The notes beneath the pieces were generated by a model, which was not told where the DNA came from, searched no databases, and saw nothing but the letters and a program-made list of their open reading frames with translations. The translations under genes and the position numbers were made by a program. From the NCBI GenBank assembly GCA_020062665.1, contig JAGUVW010000017.1, positions 121,658 through 185,657 on the forward strand: a DNA stretch of 64,000 bases, in the 5' to 3' direction. Shown one piece after another: positions 7,642 through 16,672 of this stretch (its first letter is position 1; each line of letters begins with the position of its first letter). This DNA is from Pseudomonadales bacterium. Its GTDB lineage: Bacteria; Pseudomonadota; Gammaproteobacteria; Pseudomonadales; Ketobacteraceae.

Positions 7642-10170
7642 TCAGGTGTCCCGTAACACAATGAGGGGGCTTTGGCCCAGGATTTTGCGGCTGCTCCAGT
7701 GGCCTGCAATACCGATCAGCAGGCCCATCAGAGGCGGCACTATTATCCAGATCCAGAGTGCGGGCGTATAGCTGAGATCAAAAATCTTCCAGTAAAGGGC
7801 GATGCGGGCCAGTTCGGCGCCGGCGCTGGCCACCAGTCCTGCCAGCAGGCCGATGGCGAAGAACTCGCTCCACTGCTGCAGCCGTAACTGGCGCGAGGTG
7901 GCGCCCAGGGTACGCATGAGCGCGCCTTCGCGGAAGCGTTCCGGCATGGTGGTGATCAGGGTGGCGATGGTGATAGTGAGGCCCGCCGCCAGCACGAACA
8001 GCAGGATGAATTCCACCGCCGCGCTCACCTGGGCCAGGATGCCTTTCACCCGTGCCAGTATCGCATCCACTTCCAGCACGCTGACGGCGGGGAATTGCTG
8101 CGCCAGCGCTTTCAGCAGACCTTTCTGGCTCGCATCCATATGAAAGCTGGTGAGGTAGGTGGTGGGCAGATCATCCAGATCACCGGGGCGGAACAGCATG
8201 TAGAAATTGGGCTGAAAACTTTCCCACTTCACGCTGCGAATGCTGACGACGCGGGCGCTGAAGGTCTGGTTGGCAACGAAGAAACTCAGTTCGTCACCGA
8301 GCTTTACCTGCAAGCGTTCTGCCAGGCGTTCTTCGATGGATAGCAGACGTTCGTCGGACGCCGGCATTTCGTTCCACCATTGTCCTGCCAGCAGACGATT
8401 GTCGCTGGGCAGATCCGGCGCGAACGACAGGTTCAGTTCACGGTTGAGGGCTTCTGGTGCATCGCGTTCGCCGGGGTCGTTGTCTTCCTTGCTCGCCGCC
8501 TGTTGCACGGCCTGCTGGTTGATGTGAGTGAGGCGGCCACGAATCACCGGATACAGCGGTTGGCTCACGACCTGATTCTGCTGCAGAAAGGATTCAAAAC
8601 GCGGGGCATCATCCGGCAGAACATTCAGCGCGAAGTGGTTGGGCGCCTGTTCCGGCAGCTGGTTCTGCCAGGTGGAAATCAGTTCGGTGCGCACCAGAAT
8701 CACCATCAGCATGGCCATGCCAGTGAGGCCGAATCCCAGCAGCTGGATGCGGGTGCTCACACCGCGCCGGCTCACGTTGCGCAGGCCGGCTTGCACGGAA
8801 ACCGGACTGGTTTTGCCGAGCACATTCAGCAGCCGCATGAAGATGGCACTCAGCGCAAACGTCAGCAGCGCTGCACCGAGAACACCACCGACGATGGCGA
8901 CGATCAGCACGATATCCTTCACATACCAGGCCATCAGCAGTGTCACCAGTCCCAGGGTGAAGGCGTAGCTGATCTGGCGCGACAGAGGCGCCGGTGTCAG
9001 ATCACGACGCAGCACGCGCAGGGGAGGCGTGCGTTGCAGTTGCGTCAGCGCCGGCAAGGCAAAACCGAGCAGCAGCACCAGTGCCAGCAGACAGCCGGTG
9101 GCAATCGGCAACAGCGACGGCAGCGGAATGTTCGCCGGCAGCAGACTGGCCAGCATGGCAATGGCCACGAAATGGAAAATCCACCCGAGTGCGCCACCCA
9201 GCAGCCCACCCAGCAGCGCCAGCGACACCAGCTGCCAGATAAACAACTGCAGAATCTGGCGCGAAGAAAGGCCAAAGCAGCGCAGCAGTGCAGCGGTGTC
9301 GAATTGCTGTCGACTGAAATAATGTGCGCCCATGGCGATGGCGACCGCTGCCAGCAGGATCGCCATCAGGCTGGCCAGGCGCAGATAACCTTCGGCACGT
9401 CGCAGCGCGCCGCTCACGGTGCGTTGCTGGGAGTGCACAGTCAGAATCCGGTGGCCCGGCTCGAGTTGGGCGCTGATGGCTTCACGCAATTTGAGAATGG
9501 ATTCCGCCGTTCCGGCGAACTGCGCGTAATAATCCAGCCGGCTGCCGGGCTGGATCACCTGGGTGGCGGGCACATCATCCCAGTGCATCATCACGCGCGG
9601 CACAAAACTGTAGAAGTTGCCGCTGCGATCCGGTTCGAATGTCAGCACTTTTTCCACGCGGAAGGTGGCGTCGCCGATATCCACGCTGTCGCCCACGGCG
9701 ACATTCAATTCCGCCATTAAACGTTTTTCCACCCACACCGTTCCCGCTGCCGGGCCGCGATCGCTGCTGTATTCCGGCTCGAAGGCGCCATCACTGATTT
9801 TCAGTGGCGTGTGCAGGGGATAGTGATCGGACACGGCCTTGATGGCAGACAGCAGCATGTTGTCGCCGGCAAAAACCACGCTGGAAAATTCCAGCGTCTG
9901 CGCGTGGCGAATCGCAAGTTTGTCGGCCTGCTCGCGCCATGCATCGGGCGTTGGGCGCGGAGAGGACACCACCAGATCTCCACCCATCAATGACGCCGCC
10001 TGCGCTTCCATGCCGTTGTGAATGCGGGTGGTCAGAAAGCTGATCGTGGTGTGCGTGGTGACTGCCACCAGCAGCGCGATCAGCAGCACGGTCATGTGGC
10101 CGGACGTCCAGTCCCGCTTCAACATGCGCAATGCCAGCGCCAGCATGGACGTATTCGCGGTTGTGTTCAT
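7642..10170 (-). CDS. ybbP: ABC transporter permease YbbP (FtsX-like, MacB-type)
   Basis: An 842-residue inner-membrane permease. It begins with a membrane segment near residues 25-45, followed by a large periplasmic domain (about 50-250). Then come a first FtsX-like membrane block (about 260-390), more membrane helices, a second periplasmic domain (about 510-700) and a C-terminal FtsX block of three helices (about 705-835). This duplicated layout matches YbbP. With the ATPase YbbA it would form a mechanotransmission-type exporter or lipoprotein/hydrophobic-compound extraction system whose substrate is not known. It overlaps ybbA by 4 bp (ATGA). Confidence 0.88.
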   Translation of the reverse strand: MNTTANTSMLALALRMLKRDWTSGHMTVLLIALLVAVTTHTTISFLTTRIHNGMEAQAASLMGGDLVVSSPRPTPDAWREQADKLAIRHAQTLEFSSVVFAGDNMLLSAIKAVSDHYPLHTPLKISDGAFEPEYSSDRGPAAGTVWVEKRLMAELNVAVGDSVDIGDATFRVEKVLTFEPDRSGNFYSFVPRVMMHWDDVPATQVIQPGSRLDYYAQFAGTAESILKLREAISAQLEPGHRILTVHSQQRTVSGALRRAEGYLRLASLMAILLAAVAIAMGAHYFSRQQFDTAALLRCFGLSSRQILQLFIWQLVSLALLGGLLGGALGWIFHFVAIAMLASLLPANIPLPSLLPIATGCLLALVLLLGFALPALTQLQRTPPLRVLRRDLTPAPLSRQISYAFTLGLVTLLMAWYVKDIVLIVAIVGGVLGAALLTFALSAIFMRLLNVLGKTSPVSVQAGLRNVSRRGVSTRIQLLGFGLTGMAMLMVILVRTELISTWQNQLPEQAPNHFALNVLPDDAPRFESFLQQNQVVSQPLYPVIRGRLTHINQQAVQQAASKEDNDPGERDAPEALNRELNLSFAPDLPSDNRLLAGQWWNEMPASDERLLSIEERLAERLQVKLGDELSFFVANQTFSARVVSIRSVKWESFQPNFYMLFRPGDLDDLPTTYLTSFHMDASQKGLLKALAQQFPAVSVLEVDAILARVKGILAQVSAAVEFILLFVLAAGLTITIATLITTMPERFREGALMRTLGATSRQLRLQQWSEFFAIGLLAGLVASAGAELARIALYWKIFDLSYTPALWIWIIVPPLMGLLIGIAGHWSSRKILGQSPLIVLRDT

Positions 10171-10871
10171 GATGCGGCCGCCAGTTCGCCGGCCGACATG
10201 AGCAGGGTGCGGTCGCAGCGTGCCGCCAGCGTGCGATCGTGGGTGACCAGAATCAGCGTCGTCTTGCGATTGTGATTGAGCTGGAATAGCAGCTCAATGA
10301 TGCGTTCGCCGGTGTCAGTGTCGAGATTGCCGGTGGGCTCGTCGGCAAACAGCACATCCGGTTCGCACACGAACGCCCGCGCCAGTGCCACCCGCTGTTG
10401 TTCGCCGCCGGACAGCTGGCGCGGGTAGTGCTGCATGCGCTCACCCAGCCCCACCGACTTCAGCATGGCAACGGCCCGCTCCTTCACGTCGTGACTGCTG
10501 ACGATTTCCAGCGGCAGCATCACGTTTTCCAGCGCGGTCAGATTCGGCAGCAGCTGGAACGACTGAAATACGAATCCCACATGCTGCGCACGCACTTGGG
10601 CCCGTTGATCTTCGGTGAGTTTTTCCAGCTTGTGCTGCAGCAGCTGGATGGAACCGCTGGTGGGCACGTCCAGCCCCGCCAGCAACCCCAGCAATGTGGA
10701 CTTGCCGGAACCGGAAGCCCCCACGATCGCCAGGGACTCCGCCTGTTGTACCTGCAGGCTTGCGGATTTCAGAATGTGCAGCGGTTGTGCCGACATCATG
10801 ACGGTTTTGCATACCTCGTGGGCCTGCAAAACCACAGGGTTTGAACTTTGCGCGGTGGGGGAATGTCCCAT
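10167..10871 (-). CDS. ybbA: ABC transporter ATPase YbbA
   Basis: A 234-residue LolD/MacB-type ATPase. Walker A is GASGSGKST near residue 53, the signature is [15 protein letters not shown], Walker B is [12 protein letters not shown] and the switch histidine is in LVTHD. It partners the permease encoded by the overlapping next gene. The gene diverges from tesA with only 41 bp between start codons, the same ybbA/tesA divergence found in E. coli and many gammaproteobacteria, so the two promoters must share this short region. Confidence 0.92.
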   Translation of the reverse strand: MGHSPTAQSSNPVVLQAHEVCKTVMMSAQPLHILKSASLQVQQAESLAIVGASGSGKSTLLGLLAGLDVPTSGSIQLLQHKLEKLTEDQRAQVRAQHVGFVFQSFQLLPNLTALENVMLPLEIVSSHDVKERAVAMLKSVGLGERMQHYPRQLSGGEQQRVALARAFVCEPDVLFADEPTGNLDTDTGERIIELLFQLNHNRKTTLILVTHDRTLAARCDRTLLMSAGELAAAS

Positions 10872-10912
10872 AAACTAGCCAACTCCTATTGCCGGAAACT
10901 GCATCCTAACCA

Positions 10913-11575
10913 ATGCTGAAACGATTGTGCACCCTCGTGCTTGTGATTTTGCTTCTGCCGCTGAGTTCATCGCTCTTGGCGGCTGTCGAGAAAAAAATCC
11001 TGTTACTGGGCGACAGCCTGGGTGCCAGTTACGGCGTGCCGGCGGAACAGGGCTGGGCCAAGCAGCTGAACGAGCGCTTGCAGAAATCCCCCGGTTCACC
11101 CCGCATCATCAACGCCAGCATCAGCGGCGACACCACTGCCGGCGGCCTGGCTCGCCTGGAATCCTTGCTGCAGACAGAAAAGCCCGCCTGGGTGCTGATC
11201 GAACTGGGTGGCAACGACGGCCTGCGCGGCCTCAACATCAACGCGATGAAAAGCAATCTGGTGGGAATGGTGGAGCTGGCGCGAAAATACAACGCCCAGC
11301 CGGCGCTGATCGGCATCAAGATTCCGCCTAACTACGGCAGCAAATATCGCGCGCGTTTCGAGCAGACATTTGTGGAAGTGAGTCAGCAGCACAAGGTACC
11401 GCTGCTGCCGTTTCTACTGGATGGTATCGGTGGTATCGAACGCTACATGCAGGATGATCGCATTCACCCCAACGCCGAGGCGCAGCCACTCATCAGTGAA
11501 AATGTGTGGCGGTTTTTGCAGCCCTTACTGAGCGTGGAACAGCTTCCGCCCAGTAACCTTTTCAGCAGGCATTAG
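10913..11575 (+). CDS. tesA: Periplasmic GDSL esterase TesA (thioesterase I/lysophospholipase L1)
   Basis: A 220-residue SGNH hydrolase with a signal peptide (hydrophobic residues 5-22, likely cleaved after LLA). The nucleophile is S35 in GDSLGAS, the oxyanion-hole asparagine is N101 in GGND, and the catalytic pair is D182/H185 in DRIHPN. It hydrolyses acyl-CoA, lysophospholipid and arylester substrates in the periplasm. Its 3' end overlaps the convergent acyl-CoA dehydrogenase gene by 4 bp. Confidence 0.93.
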   Translation: MLKRLCTLVLVILLLPLSSSLLAAVEKKILLLGDSLGASYGVPAEQGWAKQLNERLQKSPGSPRIINASISGDTTAGGLARLESLLQTEKPAWVLIELGGNDGLRGLNINAMKSNLVGMVELARKYNAQPALIGIKIPPNYGSKYRARFEQTFVEVSQQHKVPLLPFLLDGIGGIERYMQDDRIHPNAEAQPLISENVWRFLQPLLSVEQLPPSNLFSRH

Positions 11576-12822
11576 TCCCGCGACAGCAGATCCCGCGCAA
11601 TGTGAGTGATCTGGATTTCGTCGGTGCCGCCGTAGATCTGCAGGATTTTCGCATCCCGCGCCAGCTGCTCCACCTGATACTCCGCCATATAGCCATTGCC
11701 GCCGTGAATCTGCACGGCTTCCATCGCCACGTCCACCGCCACCTGGGCCGAGTAGAGTTTCATGGCCGACGCTTCCGCCAGACTCAGCGACTTGCCCTTC
11801 GCTGACATCTCGATATAGCGGAACACCAGATTCTGCAGATTCACCCGCGCCACTTCCATCTTCGCCAGCTTCAGCTGGATCAGCTGGAAATCGCCGATGG
11901 GATGGCCGAACTGCACCCGTTCCTTCGCATATTTCAGTGACAGCTGCAGACAGCGCTCCACGATGCCCAGTGCCATCGCCGCCACGCCTGTGCGCTCGCG
12001 GGTAAACGTATCCTTCACGCCGCTGCGATAGGAAATTTCTTCCGTTTCACCCAGCAGACGCTCCGGCCCTACCTGCACATCCTGCAGGAACAGTTCGCCG
12101 GTGGGGGAGGAGTGAATGCCCATCTTGCGGAACGGCTTGCTCTGGGTCAGGCCCGGCATGCCCCTGTCGAGAATGAAGCTCAGCACCTTGCGGTTTTTCG
12201 GCTCCACGCCCGGCTCATCCAGCTTGCAGATGAACACGATGGTGTCCGCGTAGGGGCCGTTGGTGATGAAGGTTTTGTTGCCGTTGAGAATGTAGCCGCC
12301 CTTGCCGTCGCGGCGGCAGCTGGCTTTCATGGAACCGAACGCGTCGGAGCCGGAGTTGGGCTCGGTGATGGCCCAGGCGCCGATTTTTTCCATGGTCAGC
12401 AATTCCGGTACCCAGCGCTCTTTCTGCGCGATGGTGCCTTTCGACATGATGGTGCCGGCAGTCAGGCCCATGCTCACACCCATCGCGGTCACCATGCCGG
12501 GGCAGAAGCGGCACAGCTCGATGGTCGGCAGCAGCGTCATGGCGGTTTCCTCGGCGCGCATCATTTCCGCCAGCGCCTCGTCTTCCACCTTTTTCTCGGG
12601 AATGGTTTCGCCGGCAGCGATGCGTTTTTCACGGGCGATCTGCTTTTCAAAACGCTGGCGGGCCATCTGGTCGATGCCGAATGTCTTCAGCATCTTGCGC
12701 AGCACATCGTAGGGCGGGGTATCGCCGTGCTCCAGCTTGTCCAGATTGGGGGCGATTTCCTTTTCGATGAAATTGCGCAGGGCAGTACGCAGCATCTGCT
12801 GCGGTTCACTCCATTCGATCAT
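11572..12822 (-). CDS. Acyl-CoA dehydrogenase
   Basis: A 416-residue acyl-CoA dehydrogenase. AITEPNSGSD marks the FAD-binding middle domain, QIHGGNGYMAEYQ the helical C-terminal domain, and IYGGTDEIQ the active-site segment. As in the enzyme ending at 1141, the medium-chain catalytic Glu position is Gly. The N-terminal domain has a charged insertion (about residues 58-85, ARQRFEKQIAREKRIAAGE...) that ordinary short-chain enzymes lack. The start has AAAGGAG upstream. A perfect 14-bp palindrome lies 29 bp upstream and also occurs upstream of the rhomboid gene, suggesting TetR-type control. The acyl chain is not predictable. Confidence 0.9.
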   Translation of the reverse strand: MIEWSEPQQMLRTALRNFIEKEIAPNLDKLEHGDTPPYDVLRKMLKTFGIDQMARQRFEKQIAREKRIAAGETIPEKKVEDEALAEMMRAEETAMTLLPTIELCRFCPGMVTAMGVSMGLTAGTIMSKGTIAQKERWVPELLTMEKIGAWAITEPNSGSDAFGSMKASCRRDGKGGYILNGNKTFITNGPYADTIVFICKLDEPGVEPKNRKVLSFILDRGMPGLTQSKPFRKMGIHSSPTGELFLQDVQVGPERLLGETEEISYRSGVKDTFTRERTGVAAMALGIVERCLQLSLKYAKERVQFGHPIGDFQLIQLKLAKMEVARVNLQNLVFRYIEMSAKGKSLSLAEASAMKLYSAQVAVDVAMEAVQIHGGNGYMAEYQVEQLARDAKILQIYGGTDEIQITHIARDLLSRD

Positions 12823-12850
12823 CGGGTGGCTCCTTTGGTTTTGTTATGAA

Positions 12851-12864
12851 TGACCTGGTGGTCA
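12851..12864. promoter_or_regulatory. Palindromic operator, copy 1
   Basis: TGACC-TGGT-GGTCA is an inverted repeat with a 4-bp centre. It is identical to the site at 14521-14534 and lies 29 bp upstream of the acyl-CoA dehydrogenase start, where it would overlap the promoter. The size and symmetry fit a TetR-family repressor. An extra TGACC half-site follows in the ATATGACC near 12890. Confidence 0.65.
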
Positions 12865-12946
12865 GACTAACCAAAGAAGCCCCGCAACGATATGACCAAA
12901 TATCTGCGGCAAGGGATCGTTTCGGTCACCCGCATGTTCGCGAGAC

Positions 12947-14404
12947 TCAGGGGGAAAGCGGGGCGCCTTTCAATTCCGTCTCCATACTGGAGGCCATGGA
13001 TTGATAGCGCTCGCTGATATCCCGCTCGCCCAGGCCCTGCAGACCCTTCGCCAGCACGCGCAGAATCTTCACCAGCATCGGATGCTGGATGCGGCGGGCA
13101 GACACCTCCTTCATCATCTCTCGCAGCGTGTCCCAGGCCTCGATCTGGGTGAAACTCAGCATCAGTTTCAGCAACAACTCGTTGCTGATGTTCGGCAGGC
13201 CCTGCAGAGTGCTGTAATCCTTGTAGACATCGTGCAGCATGTGGATCAGCGCCGGATCATTGCCAGGTTTGCCCAGCAGCGACAGCGCAGTGGCGTGGAA
13301 CTGTTCCGACTTCGAGCGCAACTTTTCCAGATAATAGCGATGCTCCATCAGCGCCGGTTTATCCGGATACTGGGCTTCCAGCTCCGCCAGCTTGCGGCGC
13401 GCGGCGTCGAAATTGAAGGCGGCCAGCTGCTTCAGAAAATCATCCAGTGTCTTGCGGTACTGCTCGTCGTCGTCGGGCAGCGTATCCAGATAGGTTTCTT
13501 CCACCTGCAGCAAGCGGTTGCGCAGTGCCAGCATGCCCACGCCCCCGGTAATCAGTCCGCCGGCATGAGCCCAGTAGGCGATACCCGACGTGTCGCCCCA
13601 GATCGCATTCGCCACCTCCCACACAATCCACACCGGCAGAATCACCAGCGCCGGCGCAGTGAAGTAGCCGAAATAAAAAATCGCACTGTAAAAGAAACGG
13701 ATCTTGCGCATGCCGTAAATAGCGGCGTACATCCCCAGCACGCCGGAAATCGAACCGGACGCGCCCACCAAAGGCACATAACTGCCCAGATTGATCAGCG
13801 TGTACAGCAGCCCCGCCATCAGCCCGCAAAACAGATAACACAGCAAAAAGTTGAAGGAACCGATGGCAGCCTCCACACCCACTGCCACCACCGCCAGCAC
13901 AATCATGTTACCGATCAGGTGAAACGCATCGCCATGCATGAACTGGTACGTGATGAACGTAATGGGACGATGCTCGCCGGCGATCAGGCCGAGGTGGAAG
14001 ATGCTGATATCCCCCAGCATCTCGTTGAGCTGTTGGCGCGAATCCTGCCAGTGGTAGTACACATCGTCGCCCCAGAAATCCGCGTCCGTTTTCTCCAGAT
14101 CACGGGTAAAGCCATGATCCGACAGCAGATGCAGCATCACCATGTCGTGCTGATCCTGCTCCCACAGGGCTTCGATTTCCGCCCCGCGTTTTTTCTGTCC
14201 TGACTGGCTCAGATAGCTGATGAAAATGGGGTACTCCAGCGGCAACAGCTTCTGCTGGGCATAGTAGGTGGCAGCCGCCTTGAGCCGGCGCTCGTCACCC
14301 CACTGCCAGCCGAAGAAGATCAGAGTGCACAGCACCACGATGGTTAGGGTCGCCACCGGCGCCCGACGCCAGTCGATACCCCGGTCGGCAGGAATGATCA
14401 GCAT
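12947..14404 (-). CDS. Rhomboid-family intramembrane serine protease with C-terminal helical extension
   Basis: A 485-residue membrane protein. An N-terminal transmembrane helix (about 17-33) and a soluble loop precede a six-helix rhomboid core (about 145-300). The catalytic dyad is S216 in GASGS and H280 in AHAGG, and H162/N166 in the FHLIGN segment supply the oxyanion hole, so it should be active. Residues 300-485 form a cytosolic TPR-like helical domain. It cleaves membrane-anchored substrates inside the inner membrane; the target is unknown. The same 14-bp palindrome as in front of the acyl-CoA dehydrogenase lies 117 bp upstream, which hints at shared regulation. Confidence 0.88.
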   Translation of the reverse strand: MLIIPADRGIDWRRAPVATLTIVVLCTLIFFGWQWGDERRLKAAATYYAQQKLLPLEYPIFISYLSQSGQKKRGAEIEALWEQDQHDMVMLHLLSDHGFTRDLEKTDADFWGDDVYYHWQDSRQQLNEMLGDISIFHLGLIAGEHRPITFITYQFMHGDAFHLIGNMIVLAVVAVGVEAAIGSFNFLLCYLFCGLMAGLLYTLINLGSYVPLVGASGSISGVLGMYAAIYGMRKIRFFYSAIFYFGYFTAPALVILPVWIVWEVANAIWGDTSGIAYWAHAGGLITGGVGMLALRNRLLQVEETYLDTLPDDDEQYRKTLDDFLKQLAAFNFDAARRKLAELEAQYPDKPALMEHRYYLEKLRSKSEQFHATALSLLGKPGNDPALIHMLHDVYKDYSTLQGLPNISNELLLKLMLSFTQIEAWDTLREMMKEVSARRIQHPMLVKILRVLAKGLQGLGERDISERYQSMASSMETELKGAPLSP

Positions 14405-14520
14405 GAAAGGCCCCTTGCGATGATGTTCTGTTAATTAAAGCAAAATTTAAAAATTTCAGGAAAAACAGATTTTTATACTCATTTGTTCTAAAAATCCGCA
14501 ATTTGACACTCCAGATAGCG

Positions 14521-14534
14521 TGACCTGGTGGTCA
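14521..14534. promoter_or_regulatory. Palindromic operator, copy 2, in the rhomboid/ihfB intergenic region
   Basis: A second exact copy of TGACC-TGGT-GGTCA, within the 325-bp gap 14405-14729 between the divergent rhomboid and ihfB genes. A further ATGACC half-site lies at 14556-14561. On the minus strand a TATAAA-like -10 box lies between the operator and the rhomboid start. The rest of the gap is AT-rich and presumably carries the ihfB promoter. I see no gene in it. Confidence 0.6.
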
Positions 14535-14729
14535 TATTTCCAATTTGTCTAAAACATGACCTTGGAAAGCACCAGAGTTTGCTATATTTGAATCTTGGGT
14601 TATCTTAATAAATACAGCTTTCTCAACAAGTTAAGCCCGATTGCCAAAGCCCTGCGGCGAATGGCAGCTGTTCACATCAGTTCACATTAGCGCGGTTTCA
14701 GGGACACGTAGTGCGGAGGTACTACTTAT

Positions 14730-15080
14730 ATGGAAGAGCATGACGACCAGAACAAGTCGAGGAGTTCGGTTTTGACGAAGTCAGAATTGATCGAGCGCGT
14801 TGCTCAACGGCAATCGCAACTCTCCCAAAAAGATGTCGAGCTGGCGGTGAAAACCATGCTCGAAGAAATGTCCCAGGCGTTGGCTACCGGCGGACGCATC
14901 GAGATTCGTGGTTTCGGCAGTTTCTCGCTGCACTACCGCGCTCCGCGTCTGGGTCGCAATCCCAAAACCGGTGAAGCAGTGGATCTGACCGGCAAATACG
15001 TACCTCACTTCAAGCCGGGCAAGGAACTGCGGGATCGGGTCAACGGCGAAGACGACGAAGGCGCTTCTCCCTCCAATTAA
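14730..15080 (+). CDS. ihfB: Integration host factor beta subunit
   Basis: The IHF-beta signature is clear: [10 protein letters not shown], the DNA-contacting [14 protein letters not shown] arm and GRNPKTGE. With IHF-alpha (gene at 62252) it forms the DNA-bending heterodimer. Two starts are possible. The ATG at 14730 has GGAGG 10 nt upstream and gives 116 residues with a charged N-terminal tail. The TTG at 14772 has GAGGAG (14759-14764) 7 nt upstream and gives the usual IHF-beta start at LTKSE. I give the longer form, but the shorter one fits family length better. Downstream lapA-lapB-pyrF is the usual order; rpsA, the usual upstream gene, is absent. Confidence 0.92.
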   Translation: MEEHDDQNKSRSSVLTKSELIERVAQRQSQLSQKDVELAVKTMLEEMSQALATGGRIEIRGFGSFSLHYRAPRLGRNPKTGEAVDLTGKYVPHFKPGKELRDRVNGEDDEGASPSN

Positions 15081-15107
15081 GCTTTTTCCTTGAATTCCCT
15101 GACAAAA

Positions 15108-15146
15108 ACGGCATGATTAGCGTCATGCCGTCGTCGGCGTTTTTTT
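15108..15146 (+). terminator. Hairpin between ihfB and lapA
   Basis: A 9-bp stem (ACGGCATGA, 15108-15116, with its complement at 15123-15131) is followed 8 nt later by seven T residues at 15140-15146. The gap to the T-run is long for a classical terminator, so it may only attenuate read-through into lapA or protect the ihfB 3' end. Confidence 0.5.
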
Positions 15147-15171
15147 CCATACATCGGATCGGGCACTTCCA

Positions 15172-15480
15172 ATGGGAAGAATCAAGGTCATTTTCATCGT
15201 CACGTTTATTCTCGCCGTCGGATTGGTGTTTGCGTTTTTTCTGATTAACAACCCGCAGGACATCATGGTGGATCTGCTCTTCCGCGCCGACAAGGTGGAA
15301 GTCAGCGTTGGCCGGTTCTCGCTGTCCTTTTTCGTGGCGGGCCTGGTGGTAGCCTTTCTGCTGTGTGCGGGGCTCATGTTCCTGCAGAATCTTGAGCTGC
15401 GGGCTGCCCGTCGTGAAATTCGTGGACTCCATGCCCAGCTGGACAAACTGAGGGAGCTGTCACTCAAAGATGCCGCTTGA
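15172..15480 (+). CDS. lapA: Lipopolysaccharide assembly protein LapA
   Basis: A 102-residue inner-membrane protein with two transmembrane helices (about 5-24 and 44-68), a short periplasmic loop and a cytoplasmic coiled-coil tail (RAARREIRGLHAQLDKLREL). It is the LapA/DUF1049 family partner of LapB, which tunes LPS synthesis through FtsH-dependent LpxC turnover. The gene overlaps lapB by 11 bp and sits in the conserved ihfB-lapA-lapB-pyrF order. Confidence 0.9.
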   Translation: MGRIKVIFIVTFILAVGLVFAFFLINNPQDIMVDLLFRADKVEVSVGRFSLSFFVAGLVVAFLLCAGLMFLQNLELRAARREIRGLHAQLDKLRELSLKDAA

Positions 15481-16654
15481 AATGGCGGATCTGATCGTCG
15501 GGACACTCCTCTTTGCCGCCCTCGTCATCGGGTGGCTGCTGGGAAAGGCAGAGCGCAAAAAACCCGTCGTCGCAGAATCCGGAACCCCTCTGGGCAAAGA
15601 ATACTTTCAGGGCCTCAATCTGCTGCTCAACGAGAAGCAGGACGAAGCCATGGAACTGCTGCTCAAAACCCTCGACGTCAATCGCGATACCTTCGACACC
15701 TATCTGGTCATGGGCACTCTCTATCGCCGTCGCGGTGAGGTGGATCGCTCCATCCGCATTCACCAGGATCTTCTGTCCCGCCCCAATCTCAGCAAAATCC
15801 AGCAGGCCACCGTGCGCCTGGAACTGGCGCGGGACTACCTCAAGGCCGGTCTGCTCGATCGTTCCGAGCGTCTGCTCAAGGAACTGGCCGACGAACAGGG
15901 CGCGAATCAGGTAGCGGCGCTGGAATTCCTGCTGTCCATCAACGAAATGGAACACGACTGGAAAGCGGCGGTGGAAACTTCCGGCAAGCTGGCCGCCAAA
16001 GGCCGGCAGATAGCGGTGAATCTGGCGCATTATCATTGCGAACAGGCGGTTGCCTGCCTGCAGGTGGGTGATCTGGTGGAAGCGCGGCGCGAACTGAAGG
16101 ACGCGCTGGTAGCCGATCGCAACTGCGTGCGCGCCAGTCTGCTGCAGGCCGAGCTCGAAACCCAGGCCGGCAACGACAAGGAGGCCATCAAATCCCTGCG
16201 TCGGGTGCTGGAACAGGATGCGGACTACATTCCCGAAACCCTCACCCTGCTGCGGCAAAATCACGAAAAAAGCGGCCAGCTTGGCGATCTGGTGAAATTT
16301 CTTTTCACCTGCCTGGAACAGCATCCCGCGATCTCCATTGTCATCGTCCTGTCGGATCTGGTGCGTCAGCTGCAGGGCGACAAGGAAGGCGCTTACGTGC
16401 TCTCGGAATATCTCAAAAAGCGTCCGACCGTACGCGGGCTCGATCGTCTGATCCAGTATCACATGGACAATACCGAAGGCCCCGCGCGGGAAAACCTGGG
16501 TCTGCTGCAAGCCTTCACCCAACGCCTGATCCAGGACAAGCCGGTCTACCGCTGCGGCAAATGCGGCTTCAACGGCAAAACCCTGCATTGGCAATGTCCC
16601 ACCTGCAAAACCTGGGGCAGCATCAAACCCATCCATGGCATCGAAGGCGAATAA
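15470..16654 (+). CDS. lapB: Lipopolysaccharide assembly protein LapB
   Basis: A 394-residue protein with an N-terminal membrane anchor (about 7-24), a long run of TPR helices (about 45-340), and a C-terminal rubredoxin-like zinc or iron site (CGKCGF...CPTCKTWGS). LapB brings LpxC to FtsH and so sets LPS levels, which is relevant to the surface-glycan genes downstream. Start alternatives are the ATG at 15470, overlapping lapA, or the ATG at 15482 four codons later. The first has GGGAG about 12 nt upstream. Confidence 0.93.
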   Translation: MPLEMADLIVGTLLFAALVIGWLLGKAERKKPVVAESGTPLGKEYFQGLNLLLNEKQDEAMELLLKTLDVNRDTFDTYLVMGTLYRRRGEVDRSIRIHQDLLSRPNLSKIQQATVRLELARDYLKAGLLDRSERLLKELADEQGANQVAALEFLLSINEMEHDWKAAVETSGKLAAKGRQIAVNLAHYHCEQAVACLQVGDLVEARRELKDALVADRNCVRASLLQAELETQAGNDKEAIKSLRRVLEQDADYIPETLTLLRQNHEKSGQLGDLVKFLFTCLEQHPAISIVIVLSDLVRQLQGDKEGAYVLSEYLKKRPTVRGLDRLIQYHMDNTEGPARENLGLLQAFTQRLIQDKPVYRCGKCGFNGKTLHWQCPTCKTWGSIKPIHGIEGE

Positions 16655-16672
16655 AGCCCCACAGGAGTCAGC

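Noticed and set aside
5684..7771. A 695-residue plus-strand open frame over uup
   Set aside because: Its product is rich in Gly, Ala, Val, Phe and Gln without a domain or start signal, while the opposite strand encodes a clear two-domain ABC-F ATPase. It is an antisense shadow of a GC-rich gene.
8380..9720. A 446-residue Gln/His/Arg-rich plus-strand frame within ybbP
   Set aside because: Low-complexity composition is the mirror of the permease codons; no start signal or homology.
13001..14203. A 400-residue plus-strand frame antisense to the rhomboid gene
   Set aside because: Gln/His-rich shadow; the rhomboid has all catalytic residues and a membrane topology.
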